Positions 33,474 through 46,742 of a stretch of DNA of 64,000 nucleotides are shown in pieces. Source of the stretch: Mogibacterium sp. (GTDB lineage: Bacteria > Bacillota > Clostridia > Peptostreptococcales > Anaerovoracaceae); contig JAFWMD010000016.1 of assembly GCA_017510725.1 (NCBI GenBank), positions 1 to 64,000 of the forward strand, in the 5' to 3' direction. A program made the translations under genes and the position numbers. Positions within the stretch are counted from its first letter, which is position 1, and each line of letters opens with the position of its first letter. The notes under the pieces are model-generated. The model was not told where the DNA came from and made no database searches. It was given only the letters and a program-made list of their open reading frames with translations.

Positions 33474-34100
33474 TCACAGCCCAAAATCCATCCGTATCTG
33501 CCCCGAATCCTGCTCACATATAAGTTCAGTCTGCTTCCTGCTCAGAAAGTCAGGAAGCTTCGCATCGTCACATATCCACGGCCGTATCTCATCCCTGCTG
33601 ATCATGACAGGCATGCGGTCGTGGATTTTTATCATTGAATCGTTCGCTTCCGTAGTAAGGACCGTGAATCTCGGTACACCCTGCTCTCTGCGGTAGAATC
33701 CGGCAAGCAGAATCAGCCCGCCATCAGGTGATGTGAAGCGGTATCTCGCTTTGTACGGATCCCATTCATAAAATCCGCTCGCGGGAATCACGCAGCGTCT
33801 TTTAGCTATGCTGTCTGCAAAAGTTCTCTTTTCTCTGGCGGTCTCCGCCCTCGCATTGATGATCAGACCCTTTTTTGCAGGATTGGAGAAGCCCCAGAAC
33901 ATTTCCGACGCGCCAAGAATGCCGTTCTGTCCGCCGCCGTCTGCTGCAGTATTATGTAAAACGACCCCGGCCTGTGACGGACAGACATCCCGCCTTTCAG
34001 CCTCTTTGCACTTAAAGTCAGGCAGTTCAACTACTGCTTCTGCCTTCATAAGTTCCCTGAGCTCTATTTCAAAATCTTCGTAATAATACCTGCAGCACAT
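33474..34100 (-). CDS. SRAP-type abasic site DNA-protein crosslinker
   Basis: About 208 residues from the ATG at 34100, which puts the catalytic cysteine at position 2 (MCCRYYYED), as in YedK/HMCES. The other active-site residues are visible: the Asn in INARAETA, the Glu in SGFYEWD and the His in HDRMPVM. The protein caps abasic sites in single-stranded DNA through a thiazolidine link. A third-position Cys in place of the usual Gly is a small oddity. The gene begins 13 bases after the ftsH stop with a weak ribosome site. Confidence 0.9.
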   Translation of the reverse strand: MCCRYYYEDFEIELRELMKAEAVVELPDFKCKEAERRDVCPSQAGVVLHNTAADGGGQNGILGASEMFWGFSNPAKKGLIINARAETAREKRTFADSIAKRRCVIPASGFYEWDPYKARYRFTSPDGGLILLAGFYRREQGVPRFTVLTTEANDSMIKIHDRMPVMISRDEIRPWICDDAKLPDFLSRKQTELICEQDSGQIRMDFGL

Positions 34101-34113
34101 ATCGCCAGTCCCG

Positions 34114-35931
34114 CTATGCTTCAAGGATGCTCATGAACTCCTCACCTGTTATGGTTTCCTTCTCATACAGGTGATTTGCGAGCTCATCCAGTTTGCTGCG
34201 GTTATCAGCAAGTATCTTTTTAGCCTTTTCGTGCTGTTTTCTGACAAGTTCAACGACCTTTTCATCTATCCTTGCCTGTGTCTCGGCGGAGCACGAAAGT
34301 GTTGTATCTCCTCCGAGATACTGGTTCTGTACAGCCTCCATTGCTACCATGTCGAAGTCATCGCTCATTCCAAAGCGAGTGATCATGGCGCGCGCGATCC
34401 TTGTAGCCTGCTCTATGTCGTTGGAAGCTCCTGTCGTAACAGATCCGAAGGCGACTTCCTCGGCTGCGCGGCCTCCTGTCAGGGTAGCTATCTTATTCTC
34501 AAGCTCCTCCTTTGTCATCAGATAGTGATCACCCTCATCTACCTGAAGTGTGTATCCGAGAGCACCGGATGTGCGCGGTACGATTGTGATCTTCTGCACA
34601 GGAGCTGAATGCTGCTGCATGGCTGCCACAAGCGCATGCCCTATTTCGTGATATGCCACGACCTTCTTCTCATGATCGGTAAGTATCGAGTTCTTCTTCT
34701 CATATCCTGCGATAACCACCACTATACTTTCCTCGAAGTCGGTCTGCGATGCGGCATTGCGGCCGTCTCTTACCGCGCGGAGCGCTGCTTCATTTACAAT
34801 ATTTGCAAGCTCTGCACCGGAAGCGCCGGATGCCATGCGTGCTATTGCCAGGTAATCTATGTCTCCTTCGGTCTTTATCTTAGCGGCATGCACTTTGAGA
34901 ATAGCTTCCCTGCCCTTAAGATCAGGAAGTTCTACAGGGACTCTGCGGTCGAAACGGCCCGGTCTTGTGAGAGCCGGATCAAGCGACTCCGGTCTGTTGG
35001 TAGCTGCGAGAATGATGACTCCGCTGTTGCCTTCAAATCCGTCCATTTCCGTCAGCAGCTGATTGAGTGTCTGCTCTCTTTCATCGTTACCGCCGAAGCT
35101 GCCGCTGTTCCTTTTCTGTCCGATAGCATCTATCTCGTCGATAAATACGATGCACGGAGCCTTCTCCTTGGCCTGCCTGAACAGATCGCGGACTTTTGAC
35201 GCACCCATTCCGACAAACATCTCTACGAATTCGGATCCGGACATAGAGAAGAACGGCACATTCGCTTCGCCCGCAACAGCCTTGGCAAGCATTGTCTTTC
35301 CTGTTCCCGGAGGGCCTACAAGCAGCACACCTTTCGGCATCGATGCTCCTATCTCTCTGTACTTTTCAGGATCGTGCAGATAGTCTACTATCTCCTGCAG
35401 GTTCTCTTCCGCCTCGTCAACACCTTCAACATCATCAAACTTGATTCCGTCCGAAGATTTCACATAGACTCTTGCATTGCTCTTGCCCATGTTGAACATC
35501 ATTGAGCCCGGACCGCCGGCTTTGTCCATCATCCTTCTGCTCAGGAACTGCCCCAGAGCGAGGAAGATGAAGATCGGCAGTATCCAGCTGAGGAAGAAGT
35601 TAGCCAGCGGAGACATCTGCCTTATTATCTTTGTTGTGAATTCTGCCCCGGACGCATGCAGGCGGTTGACCAGATCGGGATCGTTCATCACGCCGGTGCG
35701 GTACAGTTCCTTGCCGTCCTTGCTGGAGAACAGTATCTGGTTTTCTTCGATCTGCACGGATCCTATGTTGCCCTCTTCAGTCATGGTCATGAATGTGCCG
35801 TAATCCACTTCCCTGATTTTCTGCTCCTCTGCCAGCATAGGAGCTATCAGTGAATTGAACGCAAACATGACCAGAAGCATGATTATGTAGAAAACTATCA
35901 GCGGTTTTCTTGGATTTTTTACTTCATTCAT
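34114..35931 (-). CDS. ftsH: ATP-dependent zinc metalloprotease FtsH
   Basis: A 605-residue membrane protease. Two membrane segments (about 10-30 and 105-125) flank an extracytoplasmic domain; then come an AAA+ domain with GPPGTGKT, the pore [13 protein letters not shown] and the second region of homology ([20 protein letters not shown]), and the zinc site HEIGH. It degrades misfolded membrane proteins and certain regulators. The ATG at 35931 is chosen over a GTG one codon earlier because AGGAG then sits at six bases. Confidence 0.97.
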   Translation of the reverse strand: MNEVKNPRKPLIVFYIIMLLVMFAFNSLIAPMLAEEQKIREVDYGTFMTMTEEGNIGSVQIEENQILFSSKDGKELYRTGVMNDPDLVNRLHASGAEFTTKIIRQMSPLANFFLSWILPIFIFLALGQFLSRRMMDKAGGPGSMMFNMGKSNARVYVKSSDGIKFDDVEGVDEAEENLQEIVDYLHDPEKYREIGASMPKGVLLVGPPGTGKTMLAKAVAGEANVPFFSMSGSEFVEMFVGMGASKVRDLFRQAKEKAPCIVFIDEIDAIGQKRNSGSFGGNDEREQTLNQLLTEMDGFEGNSGVIILAATNRPESLDPALTRPGRFDRRVPVELPDLKGREAILKVHAAKIKTEGDIDYLAIARMASGASGAELANIVNEAALRAVRDGRNAASQTDFEESIVVVIAGYEKKNSILTDHEKKVVAYHEIGHALVAAMQQHSAPVQKITIVPRTSGALGYTLQVDEGDHYLMTKEELENKIATLTGGRAAEEVAFGSVTTGASNDIEQATRIARAMITRFGMSDDFDMVAMEAVQNQYLGGDTTLSCSAETQARIDEKVVELVRKQHEKAKKILADNRSKLDELANHLYEKETITGEEFMSILEA

Positions 35932-35965
35932 CACTTTCTCCTGTTAATTTTTGTATTATTTGGCG

Positions 35966-36679
35966 TTATCTCTTTATGATACAGCTGACGACTTTTACGC
36001 CGTCTTTTTCTATCATATATGCTTCATTTTCCGAGCTGCAGCGGCAGATGCTCAGCCTGTCGCCTTCATGTGTCTGAGCAGCATACTGCACCTCGATCGC
36101 CTTTACCGGATTCTCAATCAGCTCATCTACACCTATCTGATTCACGAAATAACGCACATACGCAACGTTATTGGTGTGATGGCAGTAATCAATATCTGCC
36201 GAACGCACTGTGATCTCATCGATCACATCGCCCCGCACAGGTTTTTCCTTTGTATATGCTATTTCGAACATCGGCTCCTCAGCAGGAGTCTTCTCTCCCA
36301 CGCCGACGCTCTCCGATTTTCTGATCTTACCGGTCTCAAGATCCACCGCGCAGAGCTCGAGTCTGGATTTAAGAGCGATGCTGCCGTCCGCTTTCTGAAT
36401 CACAGTATCTATATACAGTCTGATTTTTGAGAATGAGCTTATATAGCTTGTAGCTATGTACTCGTCCATCCAGGCCAGAGGCTGCGGCATTTCGATCCTG
36501 TTGCGGACGAAAACCCACATGCCTCCATACTCACGCATGCACGTGACTCCGTCTATATGCTGGTCACCCATAAGTTCGGTGACCATGTCCTCCACGATGC
36601 GGAAAGCTCCTTCTACGGAAAGCTTTACATCAGCTCCGCAGCTGCTCGCTGCCAGCCTGTCTTTTTTAATCAGTCTCAT
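35966..36679 (-). CDS. Acyl-ACP thioesterase family protein
   Basis: A 237-residue double hot-dog protein of the acyl-acyl carrier protein thioesterase family (PF01643). The first half carries ASSCGADVKLSVEGAFRIVEDM and MWVFVRNRIEM; the second has TVRSADIDYCHHTNNVAYVRYF, with the Asn-His-Asn type motif used in catalysis by plant FatA/FatB and bacterial relatives. It would release free fatty acids from ACP. It lies between ftsH and tex with 30-base gaps, all on the minus strand. Confidence 0.85.
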   Translation of the reverse strand: MRLIKKDRLAASSCGADVKLSVEGAFRIVEDMVTELMGDQHIDGVTCMREYGGMWVFVRNRIEMPQPLAWMDEYIATSYISSFSKIRLYIDTVIQKADGSIALKSRLELCAVDLETGKIRKSESVGVGEKTPAEEPMFEIAYTKEKPVRGDVIDEITVRSADIDYCHHTNNVAYVRYFVNQIGVDELIENPVKAIEVQYAAQTHEGDRLSICRCSSENEAYMIEKDGVKVVSCIIKR

Positions 36680-36708
36680 ATGGAATGATCATCTCCCTCG
36701 TCATTTTA

Positions 36709-38886
36709 TTATCTGTTTAAGCCTTTCATCGACAGCGCTATCTTGCCCCGTTTTTCGTCTATCGACAGCACTTTTACATTCACTATATCGCCCACTTTTA
36801 CGACATCGAGCGGATGCTTCACAAACCTGTCTGCAAGCTCGGATATGTGCACGAGTCCGTCCTGATGCACTCCGATATCCACGAATGCACCGAAATCTAC
36901 GATGTTGCGCACAGTTCCTTTCAGCTCCATGCCAGGTGCCAGATCCGACATCTCCAGCACGTCGCTTCTGAGTACAGGCGCCTGAACATCTTCTCTCGGA
37001 TCCCTTCCCGGCTTTTCAAGCTCTGCTGCGATATCGGCAAAGGTGTACTTTCCGATGCCAAGCTTTTCCGCGATGTCCTTTTTTGACGCAAGGCCCCTGA
37101 CCTTTCCGGCCATAATGTCTTTAACTCCAAAGCCGCACTCTTTGAGTATAGCCCTGGCTGCATCGTAGCTTTCAGGATGCACGGATGTAGCGTCAAGAGG
37201 CTCGCTGCCATCAGTTATCCTCAGGAAGCCCGCGCACTGCTCAAAAGCTTTCGGTCCGAGTTTAGGGACTTTCAGAAGCTCTTTACGCGTGCTGAATCTT
37301 CCGTTCTCATCCCTGTACGCGACGATATTTGCCGCGATCTGCTTGCTGACTCCTGAAACGTAAGCGAGAAGAGACGGTGATGCCGTATTAAGATCGACGC
37401 CTACCATGTTTACGCATTTCTCTACTACTGCAGTCAGCACCTCGCCCAGACGCTTCTGGTTCATGTCGTGCTGATACTGTCCCACACCTATCGCCTTAGG
37501 ATCGATCTTTACGAGTTCGGACAGAGGATCCTGCAGCCTGCGGGCGATCGACGCGGAGCTCCTCTCTCCTACGTTGAGGTCTGGGTGCTCCTCGGTCGCG
37601 AGCTTGCTCGCGGAGTATACCGACGCGCCGGCTTCATTGACTATTGCGTACTGCAGTTTTCTGCCGCGCCTTTTCTTATCATAGTCACGGATGAAATCCG
37701 CGATTATCTTTTCGGATTCCCTCGAGGCGGTTCCGTTGCCGACAGAAATAATATCGACATTGTATTTGTCGCAGAGATCTTCGAGTACCTTTACCGATTC
37801 TGCCACTCTGTTCTGCGGTGCGGTCGGATAAATTACCGCAGTCTTCAGTATCTTGCCGGTCGGGTCGCATACCGCAAGCTTGCATCCCGTACGGAAAGCA
37901 GGATCCCACCCGAGCACTGTCTTCTCTTTCATCGGCGGCTGCATCAGTAGCTGTTCCAGATTTGATCCGAATACTTTTATCGCACCTTCCTCGGCCGTTT
38001 CAGTCAGGCTGCCGCGTATCTCCGTTTCTATGGATGGAGCTATGAGTCTCTTGTAGCCGTCTTCAACAGCGGCTTCAACGTAAGGTCTGCATGCATCCGT
38101 TACTTTCCGCAGCATCTTCCGCTTGAGGTAGCTGTCTATCTCTTCTGCCGGAGCATCCACGGATACCGAAAGGATCTTTTCCTTCTCTCCGCGGTTTACC
38201 GCCAGCACTCTGTGTCCCGGGATCTTCGAAACAGGCTCGCTGTATTCGTAATAATTCTCATATACTGAACGTTCTCCCGCTTCGACAAGCTTCTTTCCTT
38301 CTGCGCCAAGGCTGCATGACAGAAAGCCTTTTGTGAGAGTCTTATTCCTTATCCACGCTCTTATATCGGCATCATCGGACATATCGTCTGCGATTATGTC
38401 CTGAGCCATTCCAAGCGCTGTCTTCGCGTCAGGTATCTCCTTTTCTTCGGAGACGTACTTCTCTGCTTCTATAACAGGATCGTCCTTTGAATCTTTGGAA
38501 AGCAGGTAGTCTGCCAGTCCCTGCAGGCCTTTTTCCCGGGCGACACTTGCTCGCGTCTTTCTCTTCGGCTTGTACGGTCTGTAAAGGTCTTCAAGAACAG
38601 CAGCAGTTTCTGCTGCTTCTATCTTTGCCCTGAGCTCGTCGGTAAGCTTTCCCTGCTCTTCTATCGCTGCCAGAACTGTCTGCTTGCGGTCTTCAAGATT
38701 GCGCAGGTATTTCAGGCGTTCGTCAAAGGTTCTCAGCACCTCATCGTCCAATGCGCCGGTAGCTTCCTTACGGTAACGTGCAATGAACGGGATAGTACAG
38801 CCGCTGTCGATCAGCTCAGCTGCCGCTTCAGCCTGCCACAGCTTTATCCCCAATTCTTCAGCTATCTTTTTCAGTATATTTTCCAA
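36709..38886 (-). CDS. tex: Tex-type RNA-binding protein
   Basis: A 725-residue protein of the Tex/YhgF family: an N-terminal helical part, a YqgF-like RNase H fold (VLGWDPAFRTGCKLAVCD), a helix-hairpin-helix region (LNTASPSLLAYVSGVS and KVPKLGPKAFEQCAGFLRI) and a C-terminal S1 domain (GMELKGTVRNIVDFGAFVDI). It binds nucleic acid and is tied to transcription and toxin gene expression in some species. The start is TTG, with GAGAGG eight bases away. Confidence 0.95.
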   Translation of the reverse strand: MENILKKIAEELGIKLWQAEAAAELIDSGCTIPFIARYRKEATGALDDEVLRTFDERLKYLRNLEDRKQTVLAAIEEQGKLTDELRAKIEAAETAAVLEDLYRPYKPKRKTRASVAREKGLQGLADYLLSKDSKDDPVIEAEKYVSEEKEIPDAKTALGMAQDIIADDMSDDADIRAWIRNKTLTKGFLSCSLGAEGKKLVEAGERSVYENYYEYSEPVSKIPGHRVLAVNRGEKEKILSVSVDAPAEEIDSYLKRKMLRKVTDACRPYVEAAVEDGYKRLIAPSIETEIRGSLTETAEEGAIKVFGSNLEQLLMQPPMKEKTVLGWDPAFRTGCKLAVCDPTGKILKTAVIYPTAPQNRVAESVKVLEDLCDKYNVDIISVGNGTASRESEKIIADFIRDYDKKRRGRKLQYAIVNEAGASVYSASKLATEEHPDLNVGERSSASIARRLQDPLSELVKIDPKAIGVGQYQHDMNQKRLGEVLTAVVEKCVNMVGVDLNTASPSLLAYVSGVSKQIAANIVAYRDENGRFSTRKELLKVPKLGPKAFEQCAGFLRITDGSEPLDATSVHPESYDAARAILKECGFGVKDIMAGKVRGLASKKDIAEKLGIGKYTFADIAAELEKPGRDPREDVQAPVLRSDVLEMSDLAPGMELKGTVRNIVDFGAFVDIGVHQDGLVHISELADRFVKHPLDVVKVGDIVNVKVLSIDEKRGKIALSMKGLNR

Positions 38887-38956
38887 GTATATGACCTCTC
38901 TTGTTTCTTATGATCTGTTTTGCGGTCATTCCCGCAGCAACCCGTATATTATAGCA

Positions 38957-39000
38957 CAAAAAAAGGATCTGACAGAGAATTGCTCCCTGTCAGATTTTTC
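38957..39000. terminator. Terminator between brnQ and tex
   Basis: ATCTGACAG and CTGTCAGAT form a nine-base stem. On the minus strand it is followed by T7, right after the BrnQ gene stop. Confidence 0.85.
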
Positions 39001-39008
39001 CTGATCTG

Positions 39009-40337
39009 TTAGTTTGATTTACACGGCAGAAGGCGCACTGCAGCAAATACCATGATGCACACAGGCAGCCACCCAAGGCTGTAAGCGGAAAGAGGCAGGC
39101 TGTTGTAAAGAGTTCCGGCCCATCTCCAGCCAAGGCCGAACATATCGCTGTATCTGGATATCAGTTCGATAACGCTTATTACAAAAGTAACTATAAGAGC
39201 CCACTTTGCCGCCCTGAGGTTTGCGCCTGAAGTGTTGTTTCTGCAGAGGCAGTAATACATCGCGATCACTATTGCCGCCGGGTAGCAGGCATCCAGTACA
39301 GGTCCTACCACCTTTACTATAGTATCGAGGTCTGCAAACGAAACGATACACGAGAGCACACATGACACTATGCAGAAGTTTCTGTACGTGTACAGCTTTC
39401 TGTTTTTCTCATACATGATCTCTTCCCATATCCCTGAGGTCGACGAGACCGCGCCTACAGCTGTCGTGAGTGCCGCTGCGACCAGCGCCACGTTGAAAAG
39501 TATACCGCCGGCTTTGCCCCACAGCACCAGAACCATCTCGGTGTATAGAGCTGAAAGCGTCAGATCTATGGTTCCGCCTGTATTTGCGCCTGCGATCATG
39601 TGGCCGAGAATAGTCACCAGCAGAAATCCCAGTCCTATGAACCCGATCTTTACCAGATTTCTGTTTGTCGCTTTTTCAGCTATACCGGCATTCCTTATAC
39701 CCTGTACGACAACAACTCCGAAGAGCAGAGCACATTGAAGATCAGCTGTTGCATAACCCTGCAGGAATCCATATACGACAGGATTCTGGTCAAAGGAAGG
39801 TGCTGCCCATTCACGGGATATAGGGGACACGAGGCTTTTTACTATGACTGCTGTTACTACTACGACAAGAACCGGAAACAGTATCTTTCCTATCTTATCC
39901 ATTACCTCGCCCGGGTTTACGACAAACCAGTAAGTGATAAGGTAATAAATAATTGAGAACACTATTACAGGAAGCATGCTCTCTGTCTCAAAGCCTGTGA
40001 TCTGCACTATGGCAGCCCATGCTGCGGCACTCATCCTCGGCACCATGTATAAAGGTCCTATGACGAAAATTGTCAGCGCCGCAAATACGGTACCGAATTT
40101 AGGCGATATCCTTCTCGTTATATCCAGAAATGTACCGTCACCTTTTACAAGAGCCAGATAACCGAAATACGGGAGAAGCACTCCTGAGAGCACTACTCCT
40201 GCGAATACAGGCCAGAGCGCTGTACCGGCATCCTTTCCCCACTGTACAGGAAAGAGCATGCAAGCCGCGCCGAAGTGCATAGAGAAAAGCGCTCCGCCCA
40301 TTATTGCCAGTTCTTTTATGCTGAGATCCCTCTTCAT
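39009..40337 (-). CDS. BrnQ-type carrier (LIVCS family)
   Basis: About 442 residues with twelve membrane segments, of the branched-chain amino acid:cation symporter (LIVCS/BrnQ) family. The N-terminal GGALFSMHFGAACMLFP is the typical 'GNFLFPP'-like region, and IGPLYMVPR fits the family. The ATG at 40337 is used because GAGGAG lies six bases upstream; a start five codons earlier would cover it. It probably imports Leu, Ile or Val with sodium or protons. Confidence 0.87.
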   Translation of the reverse strand: MKRDLSIKELAIMGGALFSMHFGAACMLFPVQWGKDAGTALWPVFAGVVLSGVLLPYFGYLALVKGDGTFLDITRRISPKFGTVFAALTIFVIGPLYMVPRMSAAAWAAIVQITGFETESMLPVIVFSIIYYLITYWFVVNPGEVMDKIGKILFPVLVVVVTAVIVKSLVSPISREWAAPSFDQNPVVYGFLQGYATADLQCALLFGVVVVQGIRNAGIAEKATNRNLVKIGFIGLGFLLVTILGHMIAGANTGGTIDLTLSALYTEMVLVLWGKAGGILFNVALVAAALTTAVGAVSSTSGIWEEIMYEKNRKLYTYRNFCIVSCVLSCIVSFADLDTIVKVVGPVLDACYPAAIVIAMYYCLCRNNTSGANLRAAKWALIVTFVISVIELISRYSDMFGLGWRWAGTLYNSLPLSAYSLGWLPVCIMVFAAVRLLPCKSN

Positions 40338-40382
40338 CTCTGCTCCTCTCATATCATAGCCTGTTCGTTACCTATTATACGC

Positions 40383-40419
40383 AAAAGCGGAGGGCTGTGG
40401 TACCGCAGCCTCCGTTTTG
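40383..40419. terminator. Hairpin between microprotein and brnQ
   Basis: CGGAGG(G)CTG and CAGCCTCCG form a strong stem around TGGTACCG. T4 follows on both strands. It probably ends the microprotein transcript. Confidence 0.6.
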
Positions 40420-40444
40420 CCGACCAGTCTCATTTTAAGGGTTT

Positions 40445-40534
40445 TTATTTATGCTCCGATGGTGTGTGTTCTACAACCTTTACGCAGATTAATGTCATGA
40501 GTGCTGTGTAAGCCATTGTGATGAGAATATCCAT
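40445..40534 (-). CDS. 29-residue membrane microprotein
   Basis: A 29-codon gene on the minus strand with AAGGAGG eight to nine bases before its ATG. The product starts MDILITMAYTALMTLICV and ends EHTPSEHK: one membrane segment and a polar tail. It is divergent from the LysR gene at 40714, with a LysR-type inverted repeat between them, so it is likely a direct target of that regulator. A hairpin follows it. Same layout class as the microprotein at 29785, though the residues differ. Confidence 0.75.
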   Translation of the reverse strand: MDILITMAYTALMTLICVKVVEHTPSEHK

Positions 40535-40623
40535 TCTGTTACCTCCTTATATTGGTCTTTTATCTCTATGACCTTTGCGGTCCTTCTTTCTGATATCAAT
40601 ATAGCGCGTTATTATATAAATGA

Positions 40624-40657
40624 AAAATTAATGGTTATGATGATTGATATTAATTTT
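40624..40657. promoter_or_regulatory. Inverted repeat, probable LysR operator
   Basis: AAAATTAAT (40624-40632) and ATTAATTTT (40649-40657) are perfect reverse complements with a 16-base spacer, midway between the microprotein and the LysR gene. LysR regulators usually bind such AT-rich dyads near the divergent promoter. Confidence 0.55.
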
Positions 40658-40713
40658 CTTAACATATAGAATGTGAACAGAAAGATATTTTATGCGACAG
40701 AAAAGAGGCTGTA

Positions 40714-41583
40714 ATGAACACGTTCAAGATGGTAAAAGTCTTTCTCACTTCGATCGACAGCGGAAGCTTCACCAGAGCCGGTGAGATCCTCGGATATACA
40801 CAATCCAACCTGACTCAGATGATGCGGTCATTTGAAGATGAGCTGGGCATACCGCTTCTCATCAAGACGAAGAAAGGTGTGGAGCCTACAGGTGAGGCGA
40901 AGCAGCTCATACCTGCGATGCGCGCAATGATTGCCCAGGAAGAAAGATTCCTTCAGGAAGCCGACGAGATACGCGGCATCCGCAGGGGCTCTATACGCAT
41001 CGGCTCATACGTGAGCACTTCATCGACATGGCTCCCTCAGGTCATCGGATACTACCAGAATGAATATCCTGAAGTGGAATTCAACATCGTTGAGAGCGGA
41101 CAGGGCGATATGCTGCGCGGCCTGATGACAGGCGACCTGGATCTTGCTCTGATGAGTGCACCGGAAAACAACGAAATGGATTTCATCCCTGTCCTCGATG
41201 ATCCGATGGTCGTCGTTTTCCCGCCGGATCATGAACTTGCTGACTATGACTATGTTCCGGTGGAAAAACTGCAGGATCACCCTCTGATAATGACATACCG
41301 CGAATATGATACTGACGCCAACAGGATACTTCTGGACGCAGGCCTGGATGCATCTGTAAAATACCGCTCCAAAGACGACTTTGCCGTACTTTCCATGGTG
41401 CAGCACGGTCTCGGCATATCCATACTTCCGGAGCTGACGCTTGAGAGGTTTCCGGGACGTTACGACTACAGAATGCTTGATCCGGAGTCGTACAGATCCC
41501 TTGGCATAGGAATAAGATCAATAAAAGAAGCGGGCCCGCTCGCCCGCTCCATAATCAGTTATATAAAGGATAACATCCGTTAG
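40714..41583 (+). CDS. LysR-type regulator, paralogue B
   Basis: A 289-residue LysR protein, same length as the one at 28836 and roughly half identical by eye over the whole length. The helix-turn-helix is at residues 5-60 (SGSFTRAGEILGYTQSNLTQ). The effector domain has DDFAVLSMVQHGLGISILPE. It is divergent from the 29-codon microprotein gene. A GAGGC stretch before the ATG is a modest ribosome site. A GGAGACAGG repeat lies five bases after the stop. Confidence 0.9.
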   Translation: MNTFKMVKVFLTSIDSGSFTRAGEILGYTQSNLTQMMRSFEDELGIPLLIKTKKGVEPTGEAKQLIPAMRAMIAQEERFLQEADEIRGIRRGSIRIGSYVSTSSTWLPQVIGYYQNEYPEVEFNIVESGQGDMLRGLMTGDLDLALMSAPENNEMDFIPVLDDPMVVVFPPDHELADYDYVPVEKLQDHPLIMTYREYDTDANRILLDAGLDASVKYRSKDDFAVLSMVQHGLGISILPELTLERFPGRYDYRMLDPESYRSLGIGIRSIKEAGPLARSIISYIKDNIR

Positions 41584-41587
41584 GAGA

Positions 41588-41614
41588 GGAGACAGAGAAC
41601 CGTCCCCTGTCTCC
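41588..41614 (-). repeat. GGAGACAGG repeat, single arm
   Basis: Identical to the right arm of the palindrome at 18714-18740, so the reverse complement of the other arm. It fills the gap between the convergent LysR and glmS genes. Further partial CTGTCTCC stretches follow up to 41632. Confidence 0.9.
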
Positions 41615-41634
41615 CTCCTGTCTCCCTGTCTCTT

Positions 41635-45131
<3,497 letters not shown>

Positions 45132-46709
45132 TTACTTTCCGCTGTCTCCGTAGTTTGAGAGGACTCTGGCGGACGGATCGTTCACATCACAGCCCTCCCA
45201 TTCCCTGTTCGGCATCCAGAAATCGATTATCATCTCCGCCTGTCCCGGATAGTATTTCTCGAATATATCGCGGTAAAGCAGCGACTCCTTAGTGAACGGA
45301 ACCGCATATTCATATTTCAGACGTCCGGCTTCAAATTCCTCGTCGGTATACACAGTTTCCGCATACGCCTTAAGATCATCGACCATGGAATGCCCTACCG
45401 CATCTGAAAACGCCGCTTTTTCTCTCCACAGTATTTCATCAGGCAGGTAATCTCCTTCGAATGCTTTTCTGAGGAGATACTTACCCTTTCCGTACCTGTT
45501 GACTTTCATCTCAGGATCTATCGACATCACATATCTGACGAAGTCCAGATCACCGAACGGCACTCTTCCTTCCAGGCTGTTTCCCGAAATGCATCTGTCA
45601 GCCCTGAGTACATCGTACATGTGGAGCTCTCTCATGCGCTTGCAGGCTTCCTCCTGGAACGCCTCAGCGGACGGAGCAAAGTCCGTATATTTGTATCCGA
45701 AAAGCTCGTCGGATATCTCGCCTGTAAGGATCACGCGTATGTCTGTCGTCTCATGTATAGCTTTGCACATAAGATACATGCCCATGGATGCTCTGATCGT
45801 AGTAATGTCGTATGTGCCGAGCAGGTATATCACGTCTTCAAGAGCGTCGAGAACATCCTGGCGGCTCATGATCACCTCGGTGTGGTCACTTTTTATGTAG
45901 TCCGCAACTACCCTGGCATATTTAAGGTCGATAGGGTCTATGTCCATGCCGACTGAGAAGGTTTTTATAGGCTCATCGCTCTCCCTTGCGGCTATGGCGC
46001 ACACAAGTGAAGAATCAAGGCCTCCGGAGAGCAGGAATCCCACCCGGGCATCAGCTACCAGTCTTTTTCTCACCCCTTCTGTGAGTTTTTCCCGGATATT
46101 TCTGAAAACAATGTCAGCATCATCAGAAAGATACCCATCGATTGCCGTTACATCGTTATAGCTGACAAAATCCCCGTTTTTCCAGTAATGTCCGGGTGGA
46201 AACGGCATTATCCTGCCAGTGATGCCCAGGAGGCTCTTAGCTTCACTGGCAAACACTATATCCCCACGGGAATCATAGCCGTAGTAAAGCGGCCTGATCC
46301 CGATCGGATCCCTTGCTGCTATGTATTCGCCGGTCGCTCCGTTATACAGGACGCATGCATACTCTGCGTCCAGCATTCCGAACATATCCGTGCCGTATTC
46401 AAAGAACATCGGCAGGAGTATTTCGCAGTCGGAGCCTGACCTGAATGTATAGCCTTTTTCAATAAGTTCACGTTTCAGTTTCTCAAATCCGTATATTTCG
46501 CCGTTGCAGATGACCTTCCATCCGTTCAGCTCAAAAGGCTGCATGCCTTCCGGCGTGAGGCCCATGATCGAAAGCCTGTGGAAGCCCATGATCCCTTTCT
46601 TATTTGTCTCGATCCTGGTGTCGTCCGGACCTCTGTACTTAGTCCTTGCAAAGGCGGTTTCAAATTCTGCACGGGAAACGCTTCCCGTCGAAGCCATTAT
46701 CGTACACAT
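45132..46709 (-). CDS. asnB: Asparagine synthase, glutamine-hydrolysing
   Basis: A 525-residue AsnB-type enzyme. The N-terminal amidotransferase domain has Cys2 (MCTIMAS) and GPDDTRIE; the synthetase domain has the pyrophosphate loop LSGGLDSSL and later RVPFGDLDFV. It makes asparagine from aspartate, ATP and glutamine. The length equals the E. coli-like form rather than the longer Bacillus AsnB. It lies 33 bases after glnN. Confidence 0.95.
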   Translation of the reverse strand: MCTIMASTGSVSRAEFETAFARTKYRGPDDTRIETNKKGIMGFHRLSIMGLTPEGMQPFELNGWKVICNGEIYGFEKLKRELIEKGYTFRSGSDCEILLPMFFEYGTDMFGMLDAEYACVLYNGATGEYIAARDPIGIRPLYYGYDSRGDIVFASEAKSLLGITGRIMPFPPGHYWKNGDFVSYNDVTAIDGYLSDDADIVFRNIREKLTEGVRKRLVADARVGFLLSGGLDSSLVCAIAARESDEPIKTFSVGMDIDPIDLKYARVVADYIKSDHTEVIMSRQDVLDALEDVIYLLGTYDITTIRASMGMYLMCKAIHETTDIRVILTGEISDELFGYKYTDFAPSAEAFQEEACKRMRELHMYDVLRADRCISGNSLEGRVPFGDLDFVRYVMSIDPEMKVNRYGKGKYLLRKAFEGDYLPDEILWREKAAFSDAVGHSMVDDLKAYAETVYTDEEFEAGRLKYEYAVPFTKESLLYRDIFEKYYPGQAEMIIDFWMPNREWEGCDVNDPSARVLSNYGDSGK

Positions 46710-46742
46710 CTCTTTACCCCTTTCATATGAACACTTCAGTTT

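Noticed and set aside
40383..40419. T-box-like string GTGGTACCGC before the BrnQ gene
   Set aside because: The match lies on the wrong strand for brnQ, and no stem I, AGTA or specifier region is present. It is better read as the loop of a terminator hairpin.
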